Source of the DNA: Chloroflexota bacterium
GTDB taxonomy: Bacteria > Chloroflexota > Anaerolineae > Anaerolineales > UBA4823
NCBI GenBank assembly: GCA_020349245.1
Contig: CP070764.1
Span: 3,829,557-3,879,346, forward strand
Length of the DNA: 49,790 bases
Reading direction: 5' to 3'
Below, piece after piece: positions 25,655 to 34,448 of the stretch. A program made the translations under genes and the position numbers. The notes under the pieces were generated by a model. The model did no database searches. It was not told where the DNA came from and saw nothing but the letters and a program-made list of their open reading frames with translations. The stretch's first letter is position 1, and each line of letters begins with the position of its first letter.

Positions 25655-26458
25655 ATGACAAATAAAGTGATCACAATAACCTCCGGGAAAGGCGGGGTCG
25701 GAAAAACAACAGCCACGGCCAACATTGCAACAGCCCTGGCTGTTGATGGAGCCAAGGTTGTCTGTATCGATGCAGACATAGGACTGCGCAATCTTGACGT
25801 TGTTCTCGGCTTGGAGAACCGGATCGTCTATGATCTAGTCGATGTAATTGAAGGACGCTGCCGCCTTCGTCAAGCCATGATCCGGGATAAAAGGTTGCCC
25901 AACCTCTTTTTGATCCCTGCCGCACAAACGAGGGACAAAACTGCTGTTTCCCCAAGCGACATGGTGCGTTTAATTGATGAACTGCGATCAGAGAGCGATT
26001 GGATATTAATCGACTCCCCAGCCGGAATAGAACGCGGTTTTCGCAACGCAATCGCTCCTGCAGATTTAGTCGTGGTGATTACCAATCCCGAGATATCAGC
26101 AGTTCGTGACGCAGATCGGATTATCGGGTTGGTTGAAGCAGAAGAAAAAGGACCTGCCAAGCTGGTCATCAACCGGATCAAACCCGCAATGGTAAAACGG
26201 GAAGATATGCTTTCACCAGATGACGTACTTGAACTTCTGGCTGTAGAACTAATCGGAATAGTCCCTGATGATGAAAACGTAATCCTGAGCACCAATCGTG
26301 GAATTCCAATCGTCCTGGATGGAAAAAGTCAGGCAGGGCAGGCTTTCCGAAATATCGCTCTCAGGATTGAAGGTCAAAATATCCCCTTCATAAACCTTGA
26401 AGACACAAATGGCTTCTTTGGCCGCATCTCCCGCATGATTCGCTCAGGAGGTGACTAG
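25655..26458 (+). CDS. minD: Septum site-determining ATPase MinD
   Basis: A 267-residue deviant Walker ATPase ([19 protein letters not shown], then DADIGLRNLDVVLGLENR). It dimerises on the membrane with ATP and recruits MinC; MinE triggers hydrolysis. The C-terminus ends with the basic amphipathic membrane-targeting helix (FFGRISRMIRSGG). Length and motifs are standard. It is followed within two bases by minE. Confidence 0.96.
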   Translation: MTNKVITITSGKGGVGKTTATANIATALAVDGAKVVCIDADIGLRNLDVVLGLENRIVYDLVDVIEGRCRLRQAMIRDKRLPNLFLIPAAQTRDKTAVSPSDMVRLIDELRSESDWILIDSPAGIERGFRNAIAPADLVVVITNPEISAVRDADRIIGLVEAEEKGPAKLVINRIKPAMVKREDMLSPDDVLELLAVELIGIVPDDENVILSTNRGIPIVLDGKSQAGQAFRNIALRIEGQNIPFINLEDTNGFFGRISRMIRSGGD

Positions 26459-26459
26459 C

Positions 26460-26738
26460 ATGAGCACCTTCATCGACCGCTTACTGGGTAGAGAGAAAAG
26501 CAGCGCGAAGAAAGCCAAAGATCGCCTAAAGCTGGTATTAATTCACGATCGCATCGACATGAATCCGGGTACGCTCGATACATTAAAAGATGAGATTATC
26601 GAAGTAATCTCCAGACACGTGGAAATCGATCCCGGCAGCGTGCACATTAAAATGACTCAAGATGGACGCCAACAGAGACTGATCGCCGATATTCCCCTCA
26701 ATCCAGCTGGACGCCGCCGCAGTAGAAAAAATGTATGA
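26460..26738 (+). CDS. minE: Cell division topological specificity factor MinE
   Basis: A 92-residue MinE, which stimulates MinD ATPase and drives Min oscillation or patterning. The anti-MinCD region is AKDRLKLVLIHDRIDM, followed by the dimerisation domain with EVISRHVEID. The frame opens at a GTG at 26451, but the GTG is part of the ribosome binding site region (AGGAGG), so ATG 26460 is taken as the start. The last codons overlap rodA by four bases (ATGA). The presence of MinE rather than DivIVA implies dynamic Min positioning. Confidence 0.93.
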   Translation: MSTFIDRLLGREKSSAKKAKDRLKLVLIHDRIDMNPGTLDTLKDEIIEVISRHVEIDPGSVHIKMTQDGRQQRLIADIPLNPAGRRRSRKNV

Positions 26739-27832
26739 GTGATGTAAAAACTTCCTGGCGAGATTTCGATTTCTGGCTGCTCGGAGCTGTCGCAATCTTA
26801 AGTATTTTCAGCGTGGCAATGATCCGGTCCGCGATCGCCGGAAATATCACTCTCGCCGGATACGATCAACGACAGGCAATATTTGTAATCATCGGCTTTG
26901 GTGTTATTTTGATCACCACGGCAATTGATTACCGCTTCTGGGCTTCCCTTAACCGCATCCTGTATTACGGTATGGCTGGTCTCCTGGGCATACTTTACGT
27001 TGTTGGTCAGGCAATATTTGGTTCTGCCCGCTGGTTTGAAACCACCTACTTCGATATCCAGCCTTCCGAGCTGGCAAAAATCATCATCATTCTCGCCTTG
27101 GCCGAATTCTTTTCTCGCCATATGGGACGGGTCAATGAGCCTCGCATAATCTTGCGCAGCATACTGCTGACAGCTGGTATCGTCTTGTGGATTCTCCTTC
27201 AGCCCAACCTGGGCACCTCCATCGTAATCCTTGTCATCTGGTTCACGCTCTTATGGGCCAGCGGTCTCAATTTCAAGATGCTGGCGGCATTTGCCGGTGC
27301 AGGAATTGTTATACCCATTATTGGATATCCATTACTCGCCGATTACCAAAAGAACCGCATTCTGAATTTTCTCTTCCCCGATCCGGGTGCCCGCCATGGA
27401 GATATTTATAACATCCAGCAAGCGCTGATCAGCATTGGTTCTGGTGGGTGGTTTGGGAAAGGCTACAATCTCGGAACGCAGGTGCAACTGCGATTCCTGA
27501 AAGTTCGCCACTCAGATTTTATTTTCTCAGCCATGGCAGAGGAATTCGGTTTCATCGGTACGGTGGTGATTATCGCCATTTTATTATTCGTCATCTACCG
27601 CATTCTACGCGCAGCCCGCCTAGCCCGTGATACCTACGGCGCATTAATCTGTTACGGAGTCGCCATACTTGTGGCGTTTCAAGCCATGATCAACATTGGG
27701 GTGAACCTGCGTCTGATTCCAGCAACAGGTTTACCACTGCCATTTATCAGTTATGGAGGCAGTGCAATGCTCTCCCTCCTTCTCGGTATTGGACTGGTTC
27801 AGAGCGTGATTCTCCGCCACAAGTCTGTATAA
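26735..27832 (+). CDS. rodA: Peptidoglycan glycosyltransferase RodA (SEDS family)
   Basis: A 365-residue SEDS protein with about ten membrane segments that polymerises glycan strands during elongation with PBP2. Signatures include the segment with FDIQPSELAKI, and near the C-terminus GVNLRLIPATGLPLPFISYG, followed by GGSAML. It sits downstream of minE with a four-base overlap rather than beside PBP2. RodA is favoured over FtsW by its length and by its wall-elongation neighbours; FtsW cannot be fully excluded. Confidence 0.9.
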   Translation: MSDVKTSWRDFDFWLLGAVAILSIFSVAMIRSAIAGNITLAGYDQRQAIFVIIGFGVILITTAIDYRFWASLNRILYYGMAGLLGILYVVGQAIFGSARWFETTYFDIQPSELAKIIIILALAEFFSRHMGRVNEPRIILRSILLTAGIVLWILLQPNLGTSIVILVIWFTLLWASGLNFKMLAAFAGAGIVIPIIGYPLLADYQKNRILNFLFPDPGARHGDIYNIQQALISIGSGGWFGKGYNLGTQVQLRFLKVRHSDFIFSAMAEEFGFIGTVVIIAILLFVIYRILRAARLARDTYGALICYGVAILVAFQAMINIGVNLRLIPATGLPLPFISYGGSAMLSLLLGIGLVQSVILRHKSV

Positions 27833-27889
27833 TTCACAGTACCCGCCTAACTTATCTCTCCTTGGATTGACCAATCACTGTGGAGTCTT

Positions 27890-29389
27890 ATGAATCAAAA
27901 CCCAATTAAGCCCGTTCGTGTTCGTTTTGCTCCCTCTCCCACTGGCAGGACCCATCTGGGCAGCGGGCGGACCGCTTTATATAATTATCTGCTTGCCCAT
28001 CAAACTGGTGGTCAATTTATCCTGCGCATCGAGGATACAGATCAAAAAAGATATAACCCGGAATCTGAACAGGAATTAATCGATAGTTTACACTGGTTGG
28101 GGATTCAATGGGATGAAGGACCAGATGTTGGCGGGCCCCATGCACCCTATCATCAATCTCAACGTAAAGAAATTTACCTTGAACATGCCACGCGGTTGGT
28201 CGAAATGGGACATGCCTACTACTGCTTTTGCACGGCAGAGCGCCTCGCCCGGGTTCGCCAGGTGCAGCAGAAGCAGAAAATACCCACTCGTTATGATGGT
28301 ACCTGCCGCCGGCTCCCCCCAAGCGAATCCGCTCAAAGGGTGAAGGATGGCGAATCACACGTCATTCGTTTTAAAACTCCATATGAAGGGTCAATCACGG
28401 TTCGCGATCGACTGCGCGGTGAGATCACCGTGGAAAACGAAAACATCGACGACTATATCATCGTGAAATCTGATGGCTTAGCGCTCTACCACCTGGCAGC
28501 AATGGTTGATGACCATCTCATGGATATCTCGCACGTCATCCGGGGTTCTGAATGGCTGCCAACTTTTCCTCTCCATGCTCACATCATCCGGGCTTTTGGT
28601 TGGCAGGAGCCGGACTGGATCCACCTCTCGATATTTCTCAAACCAAGCGGGAAGGGAAAGATGAGCAAGCGAGATTCATCTCAATTAATGAAAGATGGTT
28701 TCTCGATCTATCTCACCGATTTGAAATCGCTTGGATACCTGCCTGAGGGGGTATTAAATTGGACGGCTCTGATGGGCTGGAGCTATGACGACCATACCGA
28801 GTTTTTCACCTTGGCTGACATGGTGGAAAAATTCAGCATTGATCGCCTCAATCCCTCACCAGCGGCGATAAATTTCTCCAAATTGGACCACTTCAATGGC
28901 CTGCACATCCGCAATCTTGCAATTCCAGACCTGGCAAATCGCTTGCAGCCATTTTTCCAGGCAGCCGGTTACGAAGCAGAAGATGAAAAGTTAGTCCAGG
29001 TAACCCCTTTGATCCAGCCGCGCATCGTCACCCTGGAGGATGGTCCAGAGATGGGTGGCTTCTTTTTTGAAGACGAGGTAAATCCAAAACCTGAAGAACT
29101 AGTGGGAAAGAATATGACACCGGCCGAGTCAGCAGAAGCTGCGCAACAAGCATTCGAAATTTTAAGTAAATTAACCCAAATCAACCAAGAAACAGCTGAA
29201 GATCCGATGCGCGCCCTTGCAGAAAAACTCGGACTGAAAGCCGGTCAGCTGTTTGGCATTCTAAGATCCGCAGTTACGGGCCGCACAATAAGCCCTCCGC
29301 TTTTTGAAACCATGGCAGTCATAGGTAAAGAGACTGTATTAGCGCGAATACACCAGGCTGTCGAGACCTTGAATAAGATGGAGGGTTAA
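27890..29389 (+). CDS. gltX: Glutamyl-tRNA synthetase
   Basis: A 499-residue class I synthetase that charges tRNA-Glu. The HIGH-type signature is FAPSPTGRTHLGSGRTAL, the KMSKR loop is GKMSKRDSSQLM, and a C-terminal anticodon-binding region follows. Because a separate glutaminyl-tRNA synthetase is next to it, this enzyme is probably discriminating (Glu only) rather than also misacylating tRNA-Gln, though that is inference. It ends 26 bases from the convergent glnS, with no clear terminator between them. Confidence 0.96.
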   Translation: MNQNPIKPVRVRFAPSPTGRTHLGSGRTALYNYLLAHQTGGQFILRIEDTDQKRYNPESEQELIDSLHWLGIQWDEGPDVGGPHAPYHQSQRKEIYLEHATRLVEMGHAYYCFCTAERLARVRQVQQKQKIPTRYDGTCRRLPPSESAQRVKDGESHVIRFKTPYEGSITVRDRLRGEITVENENIDDYIIVKSDGLALYHLAAMVDDHLMDISHVIRGSEWLPTFPLHAHIIRAFGWQEPDWIHLSIFLKPSGKGKMSKRDSSQLMKDGFSIYLTDLKSLGYLPEGVLNWTALMGWSYDDHTEFFTLADMVEKFSIDRLNPSPAAINFSKLDHFNGLHIRNLAIPDLANRLQPFFQAAGYEAEDEKLVQVTPLIQPRIVTLEDGPEMGGFFFEDEVNPKPEELVGKNMTPAESAEAAQQAFEILSKLTQINQETAEDPMRALAEKLGLKAGQLFGILRSAVTGRTISPPLFETMAVIGKETVLARIHQAVETLNKMEG

Positions 29390-29414
29390 TCCCTGGATTC
29401 CAGCTAGTTGTAAT

Positions 29415-31109
29415 TTACATATTCTGTTTTGCGATTTTCGCCCAGGTATCCCTCAGGGATATCGTGCGGTTGAAAACCAGTTTCCCTTCCTGAGAATCCT
29501 TGGGATCGACACAAAAATATCCCTGTCTCTCAAATTGGTAAGTAACACCAGGGGATACATCCGCCAAGCTCTGTTCGACAAAACAACCTTCTAGGATCTC
29601 CAACGAATCGGGGTTTAAATTTGATTTGAAATCTAAATCACCCTCTGCTTCGTCAGGATTGTTAGTAAGGAATAAACGGTCATAAAGCCGGGTCTCAACT
29701 TCGACCGCATGGGCTGCAGATACCCAATGCAGGGTTGCTTTTACCTTCCGGCCATCAGGTGCGTTCCCACCTCTTGTCTCGGGATCATACGTGCAGTGCA
29801 ACTCGATTATCTCGCCGGTCTCTTGATCCTTGACTACCTCAGTGCAAGTGATGAAGTACGCGTAGCGTAAACGCACCTCCCGACCTGGTACCAGGCGGCG
29901 GAATTTCGGAGGTGGACTTTCACTGAAATCCTCCTGTTCGATATAGATTACTCTCGAGAATGGCACCTTACGTGATCCCATGCTCTCATCTTCAGGATTG
30001 TTGATCGCTTCCAGCTCCTCAACCTGGTCTTCTGGATAATTGGTGATCACCACTCGCAGCGGTCGTAAGACCCCAGAAACTCTTGGCGCACGCAGGTTCA
30101 AATCTTTACGGATGAAATGCTCAAGCAATGCGATATCGATGATGCTGTTGGTTTTCGCCACACCTATCTGATCACAAAATTCCCGGATCGCTTCTGGTGT
30201 ATAACCCCGGCGTCGTAAGCCGGAAAGAGTCGGCATTCGCGGATCATCCCACCCTTCAACAAACCCCTCATCCACAAGCCGGAGTAATTTACGTTTACTG
30301 AGCACGGTGTAGCTCAAATTAAGACGGGCGAACTCGATCTGCTGGGGATGGTATACCTCCAATTGATCCAGAATCCAATCGTATAAAGGACGATTGTTTT
30401 CGAATTCAAGCGTGCACAGAGAATGAGTGATGCCTTCAATCGAATCAGAGAGGCAGTGGGTGAAATCATAGGTCGGGTAAATCACCCACTGGTCACCAGA
30501 CCGATAATGAGGCATATGCATAATACGGTAGAGCACCGGATCTCTCATGGTGATATTCGGGGAAGCCATGTCGATCTTGGCACGCAGTGTCCGCGCACCA
30601 TCCGGAAACTCCCCGGCTTTCATGCGCGTGAATAAATCCAGGTTTTCCTCGCTCGAACGATCACGAAATGGACTGTTTTTTCCTGGTTCGGTCAAGGTAC
30701 CCCGGTATTCACGAATCTCATCAGCACTTAAATCACAGACATAAGCCATGCCTCTCTTGATCAATTCCACGGCGTATTCATAAAGTTGTGCGAAGTAATC
30801 TGAAGCATAGAATAAGCGGTCATCCCAATCAAATCCCAGCCAGCGAACATCCTCCTGGATCGACTCAACATATTCAACTTCTTCTTTGCTTGGATTGGTG
30901 TCGTCAAAACGCAAATTTGTCAGTCCGCCATATTCTGCCGCTACGCCGAAATTCAGACAAATTGATTTTGCATGACCAATGTGGAGATAACCGTTCGGTT
31001 CAGGTGGAAAGCGCGTATGCACCCTCCGCCCATACTTGTTGGTGTTCATATCCTCATTAATTATCGTACGGATAAAATCCGCTCCAGCGCCTTTTTCGCT
31101 ATCACTCAT
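29415..31109 (-). CDS. glnS: Glutaminyl-tRNA synthetase
   Basis: A 564-residue class I synthetase that charges tRNA-Gln directly. The HIGH motif region is [20 protein letters not shown], the KMSKR equivalent is [11 protein letters not shown], and [16 protein letters not shown] is typical of GlnRS. The C-terminal beta-barrel anticodon domains are complete. The frame opens at 31157, but AGGAGTGG upstream of ATG 31109 marks the start. A tRNA-Gln gene lies about 210 bases upstream on the other strand. Bacterial GlnRS genes are often acquired by transfer; here the base usage does not visibly differ from neighbours. Confidence 0.95.
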   Translation of the reverse strand: MSDSEKGAGADFIRTIINEDMNTNKYGRRVHTRFPPEPNGYLHIGHAKSICLNFGVAAEYGGLTNLRFDDTNPSKEEVEYVESIQEDVRWLGFDWDDRLFYASDYFAQLYEYAVELIKRGMAYVCDLSADEIREYRGTLTEPGKNSPFRDRSSEENLDLFTRMKAGEFPDGARTLRAKIDMASPNITMRDPVLYRIMHMPHYRSGDQWVIYPTYDFTHCLSDSIEGITHSLCTLEFENNRPLYDWILDQLEVYHPQQIEFARLNLSYTVLSKRKLLRLVDEGFVEGWDDPRMPTLSGLRRRGYTPEAIREFCDQIGVAKTNSIIDIALLEHFIRKDLNLRAPRVSGVLRPLRVVITNYPEDQVEELEAINNPEDESMGSRKVPFSRVIYIEQEDFSESPPPKFRRLVPGREVRLRYAYFITCTEVVKDQETGEIIELHCTYDPETRGGNAPDGRKVKATLHWVSAAHAVEVETRLYDRLFLTNNPDEAEGDLDFKSNLNPDSLEILEGCFVEQSLADVSPGVTYQFERQGYFCVDPKDSQEGKLVFNRTISLRDTWAKIAKQNM

Positions 31110-31190
31110 ATTATTTCCACTCCTGATACATCTTTTACAGGCAATTTCTTGAAGCATGGATTCTATCCCTGTTTCAGCCTGTCGACAACT

Positions 31191-31220
31191 ATTATATCCA
31201 CGAAGTAATTACGATTTCAG
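31191..31220 (-). promoter_or_regulatory. Probable glnS promoter
   Basis: Minus-strand TATAAT (31191-31196) with CTGAAA (31215-31220) 18 bases upstream. Start predicted near 31184, leaving a leader of about 75 bases. Confidence 0.5.
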
Positions 31221-31277
31221 TAGAATTCACTGTTTTGAGGGGATTTATATCGAAATTAGCCTGCCGGTACACCAAAT

Positions 31278-31306
31278 TTGACGGTTACGGGCAGCCATGG
31301 TAGAAT
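31278..31306 (+). promoter_or_regulatory. Promoter for tRNA-Gln
   Basis: TTGACG (31278-31283), a 17-base spacer, then TAGAAT (31301-31306) preceded by TGG, which is an extended -10. The predicted start is near 31313, a few bases before the mature tRNA. Confidence 0.75.
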
Positions 31307-31318
31307 GCGTTACGTTGT

Positions 31319-31392
31319 TGGGGGTTCGTCTAGTGGTAGGACAGCGGTCTCTGGAACCGTAAGCCGAGGTTCGAATCCTCGACCCCCAGCCA
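31319..31392 (+). tRNA. tRNA-Gln (anticodon CUG)
   Basis: Acceptor stem TGGGGGT pairs with ACCCCCA, followed by the discriminator G and an encoded CCA. The anticodon stem GCGGT/ACCGT closes the loop CTCTGGA, giving anticodon CTG. The T-arm is CGAGG-TTCGAAT-CCTCG. All four arms fold normally. The U1-A72 first pair is typical of bacterial tRNA-Gln. Confidence 0.95.
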
Positions 31393-31394
31393 AG

Positions 31395-31429
31395 AAGACT
31401 TCCGGAAATGACTCTATTTCGGAAGTCTT
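31395..31429 (+). terminator. Hairpin terminator after tRNA-Gln
   Basis: Perfect 10-bp arms AAGACTTCCG (31395-31404) and CGGAAGTCTT (31420-31429), with further AAAT/ATTT pairing inside. It starts three bases after the tRNA CCA. The U-tail is short (TTT), so it may also serve the convergent ZIP gene. Confidence 0.65.
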
Positions 31430-31480
31430 TGGATTCAAGTGAGGTAGCTGGGTGCAAGTACAGGTTACCCTGAGCAATAC

Positions 31481-32779
31481 CTAGAATTTCACCAGGAAGG
31501 CTGTTAGGTACATGATCATGAGGCCGGCAATAAATCCACCAAGATTAATCCACGATACAAATGGTGTATTTTCTCCATCAGCATATTTCCTTAACAAATT
31601 AACCACTTCGAAAATCACCTGCCAGATAGCTCCTGTAGCTATCCCCAGGAAAACCACCACCAAAAATGGTGAAAATGCAAATCCACCAATCCATGAACCG
31701 ATGATTGCTGGAAATCCTGCCAGCAGGATGAGACCGATGAAAAACCAAATATTTGGTTGTACGGAAGGTTTTCCTGACACCCCATCTTTTTCAACTGCAG
31801 GCTGGTTTTCGGCTTGGCTCGCATTCCTGCTTGGAATGAGTGGGGCAACTATGCCAATACCTTCTGTTATATTGTGCAGCATAAAACCCATCACCAAGAA
31901 TGATCCTAATGCGGCTTCGCCAATTGAGAAAGCCACGCCAATAGCCAACCCCTCACCCAGGTTGTGCAAACCTATCCCCAAGGCAATCATGGAAGCAACA
32001 TAGAATGCATATTTTCCTGGATCGGCTTGGGCAAACTTCCTTCGTTGGGATCCTACTGCCACAAGAATTAACCAGGTTAACAATGCAGCAAATAAAATTA
32101 ATGGCACTCCTTGGAAGACCCCAGGCAGCTGGTTGGCGAACTCCAGGGCTTCTAAGAATGTATCCACCAAGAGGAATACCAGCAACCCAATGGTTAATGC
32201 TAACAATCCGCCCAACCACTTGAGATCGAGCTTTCTCATCGCCGGGTAAAACAGCATCCCCAAAGCGACTGGGATAATGCCCACATAGATTCCTATCAAA
32301 CCATATGCCAAGAATTCTTGCCCGCCCGGAGTCGGAGTGAGCGTGGCGACGGGAATCTCCCCAGCAAAAGACATCCCGGTCGAGGTCAATATCACTATCT
32401 CGTGCGCTTCCGACTCCACCCAGGGATAGGATATGAATAAGCTTGCCCGACCCAGTCTAGGTATTGTTGCCGAAGGGTAGATTTCATAGTTCCAGTAAGC
32501 ATCGTCTACTAGCACCTGGGCAATGGATACCGGGTCAGGTCCTCCATTGACCACGGTGGCTTCAAAACCAACCGAGGTAATCCGAATACGCTCGATATTC
32601 AAGTCCTCGATCGGCGGCAGGTCGGCTGTGAAGAGAGATAATGGGTTGCCGAAAGCAAAAAACGTCAACATCAAGGCTACTACGGAAACAGGAATCAAGA
32701 TCGCCACCCACATGGGGATCCGCCAACCGGAGGACGATTTTTCATCCTGCGAGTTAATAAGCTCCTCTTTGGTACTCAT
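31481..32779 (-). CDS. ZIP-family metal transporter with an extra N-terminal domain
   Basis: A 432-residue membrane protein. The ZIP metal-path helices carry HNLGEGLAIG (His272) and HNITEGIG (His302), which transport Zn, Fe or Mn into the cytoplasm. Unlike a plain ZIP, it has an N-terminal membrane anchor (about residues 22-45). Next comes a beta-rich domain of about 100 residues outside the membrane (containing IERIRITSVGFEATVVNGG and a YWNYEIYPSATIP segment), then the ZIP core from about residue 155. That outer domain could receive metal from a partner. Its ATG overlaps the stop of the multicopper oxidase gene by four bases, so the two are translationally coupled. Iron is a plausible substrate by analogy with oxidase-permease pairs. 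Confidence 0.85.
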   Translation of the reverse strand: MSTKEELINSQDEKSSSGWRIPMWVAILIPVSVVALMLTFFAFGNPLSLFTADLPPIEDLNIERIRITSVGFEATVVNGGPDPVSIAQVLVDDAYWNYEIYPSATIPRLGRASLFISYPWVESEAHEIVILTSTGMSFAGEIPVATLTPTPGGQEFLAYGLIGIYVGIIPVALGMLFYPAMRKLDLKWLGGLLALTIGLLVFLLVDTFLEALEFANQLPGVFQGVPLILFAALLTWLILVAVGSQRRKFAQADPGKYAFYVASMIALGIGLHNLGEGLAIGVAFSIGEAALGSFLVMGFMLHNITEGIGIVAPLIPSRNASQAENQPAVEKDGVSGKPSVQPNIWFFIGLILLAGFPAIIGSWIGGFAFSPFLVVVFLGIATGAIWQVIFEVVNLLRKYADGENTPFVSWINLGGFIAGLMIMYLTAFLVKF

Positions 32780-33903
32780 TCAACCACCTCGAAGAAACCC
32801 ATCCAGCCCAACTCCGCAAATTCACTCTGGTGTGCGTGGAACATGTACAATCCTGGTTCAAAATTCTTGAATGAAAACTCCAGGATACCGCGCTGTGCCT
32901 GGCATTGCATAATCGTATCGACTATTTTCAATGTCGGTAGAAGTGTCGTTCCGTGGTCATAGTAATCGAAAAAATTAGCGTGGATGTGGATTGAATTTAT
33001 CGGGTCAAATTCCGTTATATTAATTAAATACAATCTTTGTGTTTGATCTCTTTTGATCCGGATCGGCTCATCCATGTAGGCGAAAGCGACGCTATTCACG
33101 GCATATACTTCATTTTCCCCATCGAAATTCGTATCGAAAGCATTCATCACCATAATCATTTCATTGAAATTTTTCACCTCCGCGAACAGGTGATTTCGCC
33201 CCTGGGCTATTATTGCTTCCTCTCCCTGGTATTTTGCTGGATCGGGATCAATAACGAAAGCTCCATACAATCCCTTGTGAATATGTCGTTTGAGGGGATT
33301 AGAATGGCAGTGGTAGAGGTGACAACCAAAAGGAAAAGCATCAAACTCATAAATGGTTTCTGACCCGGAGGCGATTTCCCCAGCGCCTACCCCTGGGACA
33401 CCATCCATGCTTGCGGAATGGATGCCATGAAAATGAATTGTGTGTGGATGACTGCTGGCATTGATAAACTTAATCCGGATTCGATCTCCTTCCACGCACC
33501 GCAAGCTCGGTCCAGGTACACGGCTGTTATATGTCCAGGCAGGGAAAAAAATGCCGGGAGCGATCTCAATTTCCTTATCTACTGCGGCGATATGGTATTC
33601 CCGCAAAGTCTGCCCATTGGGTAGCTCGCTCACTTCTCCATAATCCCATTCATACAATAATGAAACGGGATCGAATCCATTCGCCTGGTGGTCCACCTGA
33701 CCAATCGTGCCAGGCCTACCGTGATTATCTTGAGCGCCTTCATGCTGTTGGATATCCAGATATTCAGCCATCGGTGATATTGCTGCTACCCGCTTGCTGT
33801 TCGCAATTCCGGCCAGACCAGCAGTTGCCAAACCACCACCAACCGCGGTCTTAAGAAAATCCCTACGAGACAAGCTTTTCAAGTGTTCATTAATAATTTT
33901 CAT
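32776..33903 (-). CDS. Tat-exported multicopper oxidase
   Basis: A 375-residue two-domain cupredoxin protein. The twin-arginine signal is SRRDFLKTAVGGG (residues 12-24), so it is folded with copper before export. Copper ligands are in HTIHFHG (154-160), HLYHCH (195-200), a later SIHIHANFF and the terminal YMFHAHQSEF. It probably oxidises a metal ion or small reductant outside the membrane with O2 or another acceptor; a nitrite-reductase-like role is an alternative. The frame opens at a GTG inside the ribosome binding site, so ATG 33903 is used. Its coupled partner is a ZIP transporter. Finding an oxidase beside strictly anaerobic Wood-Ljungdahl genes suggests metal handling or oxygen defence. 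Confidence 0.88.
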   Translation of the reverse strand: MKIINEHLKSLSRRDFLKTAVGGGLATAGLAGIANSKRVAAISPMAEYLDIQQHEGAQDNHGRPGTIGQVDHQANGFDPVSLLYEWDYGEVSELPNGQTLREYHIAAVDKEIEIAPGIFFPAWTYNSRVPGPSLRCVEGDRIRIKFINASSHPHTIHFHGIHSASMDGVPGVGAGEIASGSETIYEFDAFPFGCHLYHCHSNPLKRHIHKGLYGAFVIDPDPAKYQGEEAIIAQGRNHLFAEVKNFNEMIMVMNAFDTNFDGENEVYAVNSVAFAYMDEPIRIKRDQTQRLYLINITEFDPINSIHIHANFFDYYDHGTTLLPTLKIVDTIMQCQAQRGILEFSFKNFEPGLYMFHAHQSEFAELGWMGFFEVVE

Positions 33904-34002
33904 CGAATGCACTCCCTATTGAATAACCTGAAAACAATAATTAATCTTCAACTACGTCTATTGAGAACTTCATAACAAACGGAATTGTAAATATTGAATT
34001 TC

Positions 34003-34030
34003 CTAAAAAATATTTTTAGATATGACTAAA
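34003..34030. promoter_or_regulatory. AT-rich operator-like repeats in the oxidase-ZIP leader
   Basis: CTAAAAA (34003-34009) is inverted as TTTTTAG (34013-34019) around three bases, and TTTAG/CTAAA (34015-34019, 34026-34030) gives a second overlapping repeat. The site lies just after the predicted transcription start on the minus strand. A metal-sensing repressor would fit; none is encoded in the window. Confidence 0.4.
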
Positions 34031-34042
34031 TTTATCCTTTTT

Positions 34043-34071
34043 ATTATATTTGCATTCCCCCATCCCGTCAA
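34043..34071 (-). promoter_or_regulatory. Promoter for the multicopper oxidase-ZIP operon
   Basis: Minus-strand TTGACG (34066-34071), 17 bases, TATAAT (34043-34048): a near-consensus promoter. Start predicted near 34036, giving a leader of about 130 bases. Confidence 0.75.
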
Positions 34072-34448
34072 GCAAAAATCCGGTCAAAATTTCCTATGAC
34101 AAATATCCACTCTAATCGTGACAGGTGGTACTAAAAACATTAACGAGGTCTATTTATACTATACCCAGGGAATTTGGTTCAATTAAGACCCAAGACGTAT
34201 TAATAGGAGAAATCGCGAGCTCTAATAATTTTGCGTCTTCACTAAATGAGCATATACAAGAAATCCCATAAACCAGATATCCAATCAATCAGAAAGGAGG
34301 CATCCAGCTGATCTTAGGTTGAACTTAACGCTTAAGATCACCAGCTGAACATTTAATCATATTTCGCCAGCTCATATGCTCAAGGGGCATGCAGATCATC
34401 CCCTATCACGAACATAAGAGAAATAATCATTATTGTGGAAGGGTAAAT
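34072..34448 (+). promoter_or_regulatory. Leader region of the CO dehydrogenase operon
   Basis: Gene-free stretch before the Wood-Ljungdahl operon. A perfect Shine-Dalgarno (AGAAAGGAGG, 34291-34300) has no ATG after it; a CTG at 34308 follows at ideal spacing but opens only a four-codon frame. The 12-bp stem CAGCT-GATCTTA (34305-34316) / TAAGATC-ACC-AGCTG (34333-34347), with one three-base bulge, starts at that codon. A smaller AGGGG/CCCCT hairpin is near 34383-34404. TATACT (34155-34160) is a weak -10 candidate. I see no cobalamin or tetrahydrofolate riboswitch. Confidence 0.45.

Noticed and set aside
25870..26295. A 141-codon open frame opposite minD
   Set aside because: It is a low-complexity Ser/Ile-rich shadow of minD.
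31110..31157. Sixteen-residue N-terminal extension of glnS
   Set aside because: A clear ribosome binding site lies inside it, positioned for the ATG at 31109.
34072..34448. Cobalamin or tetrahydrofolate riboswitch ahead of the CODH operon
   Set aside because: The B12-box and other core motifs are absent; only simple hairpins are seen.
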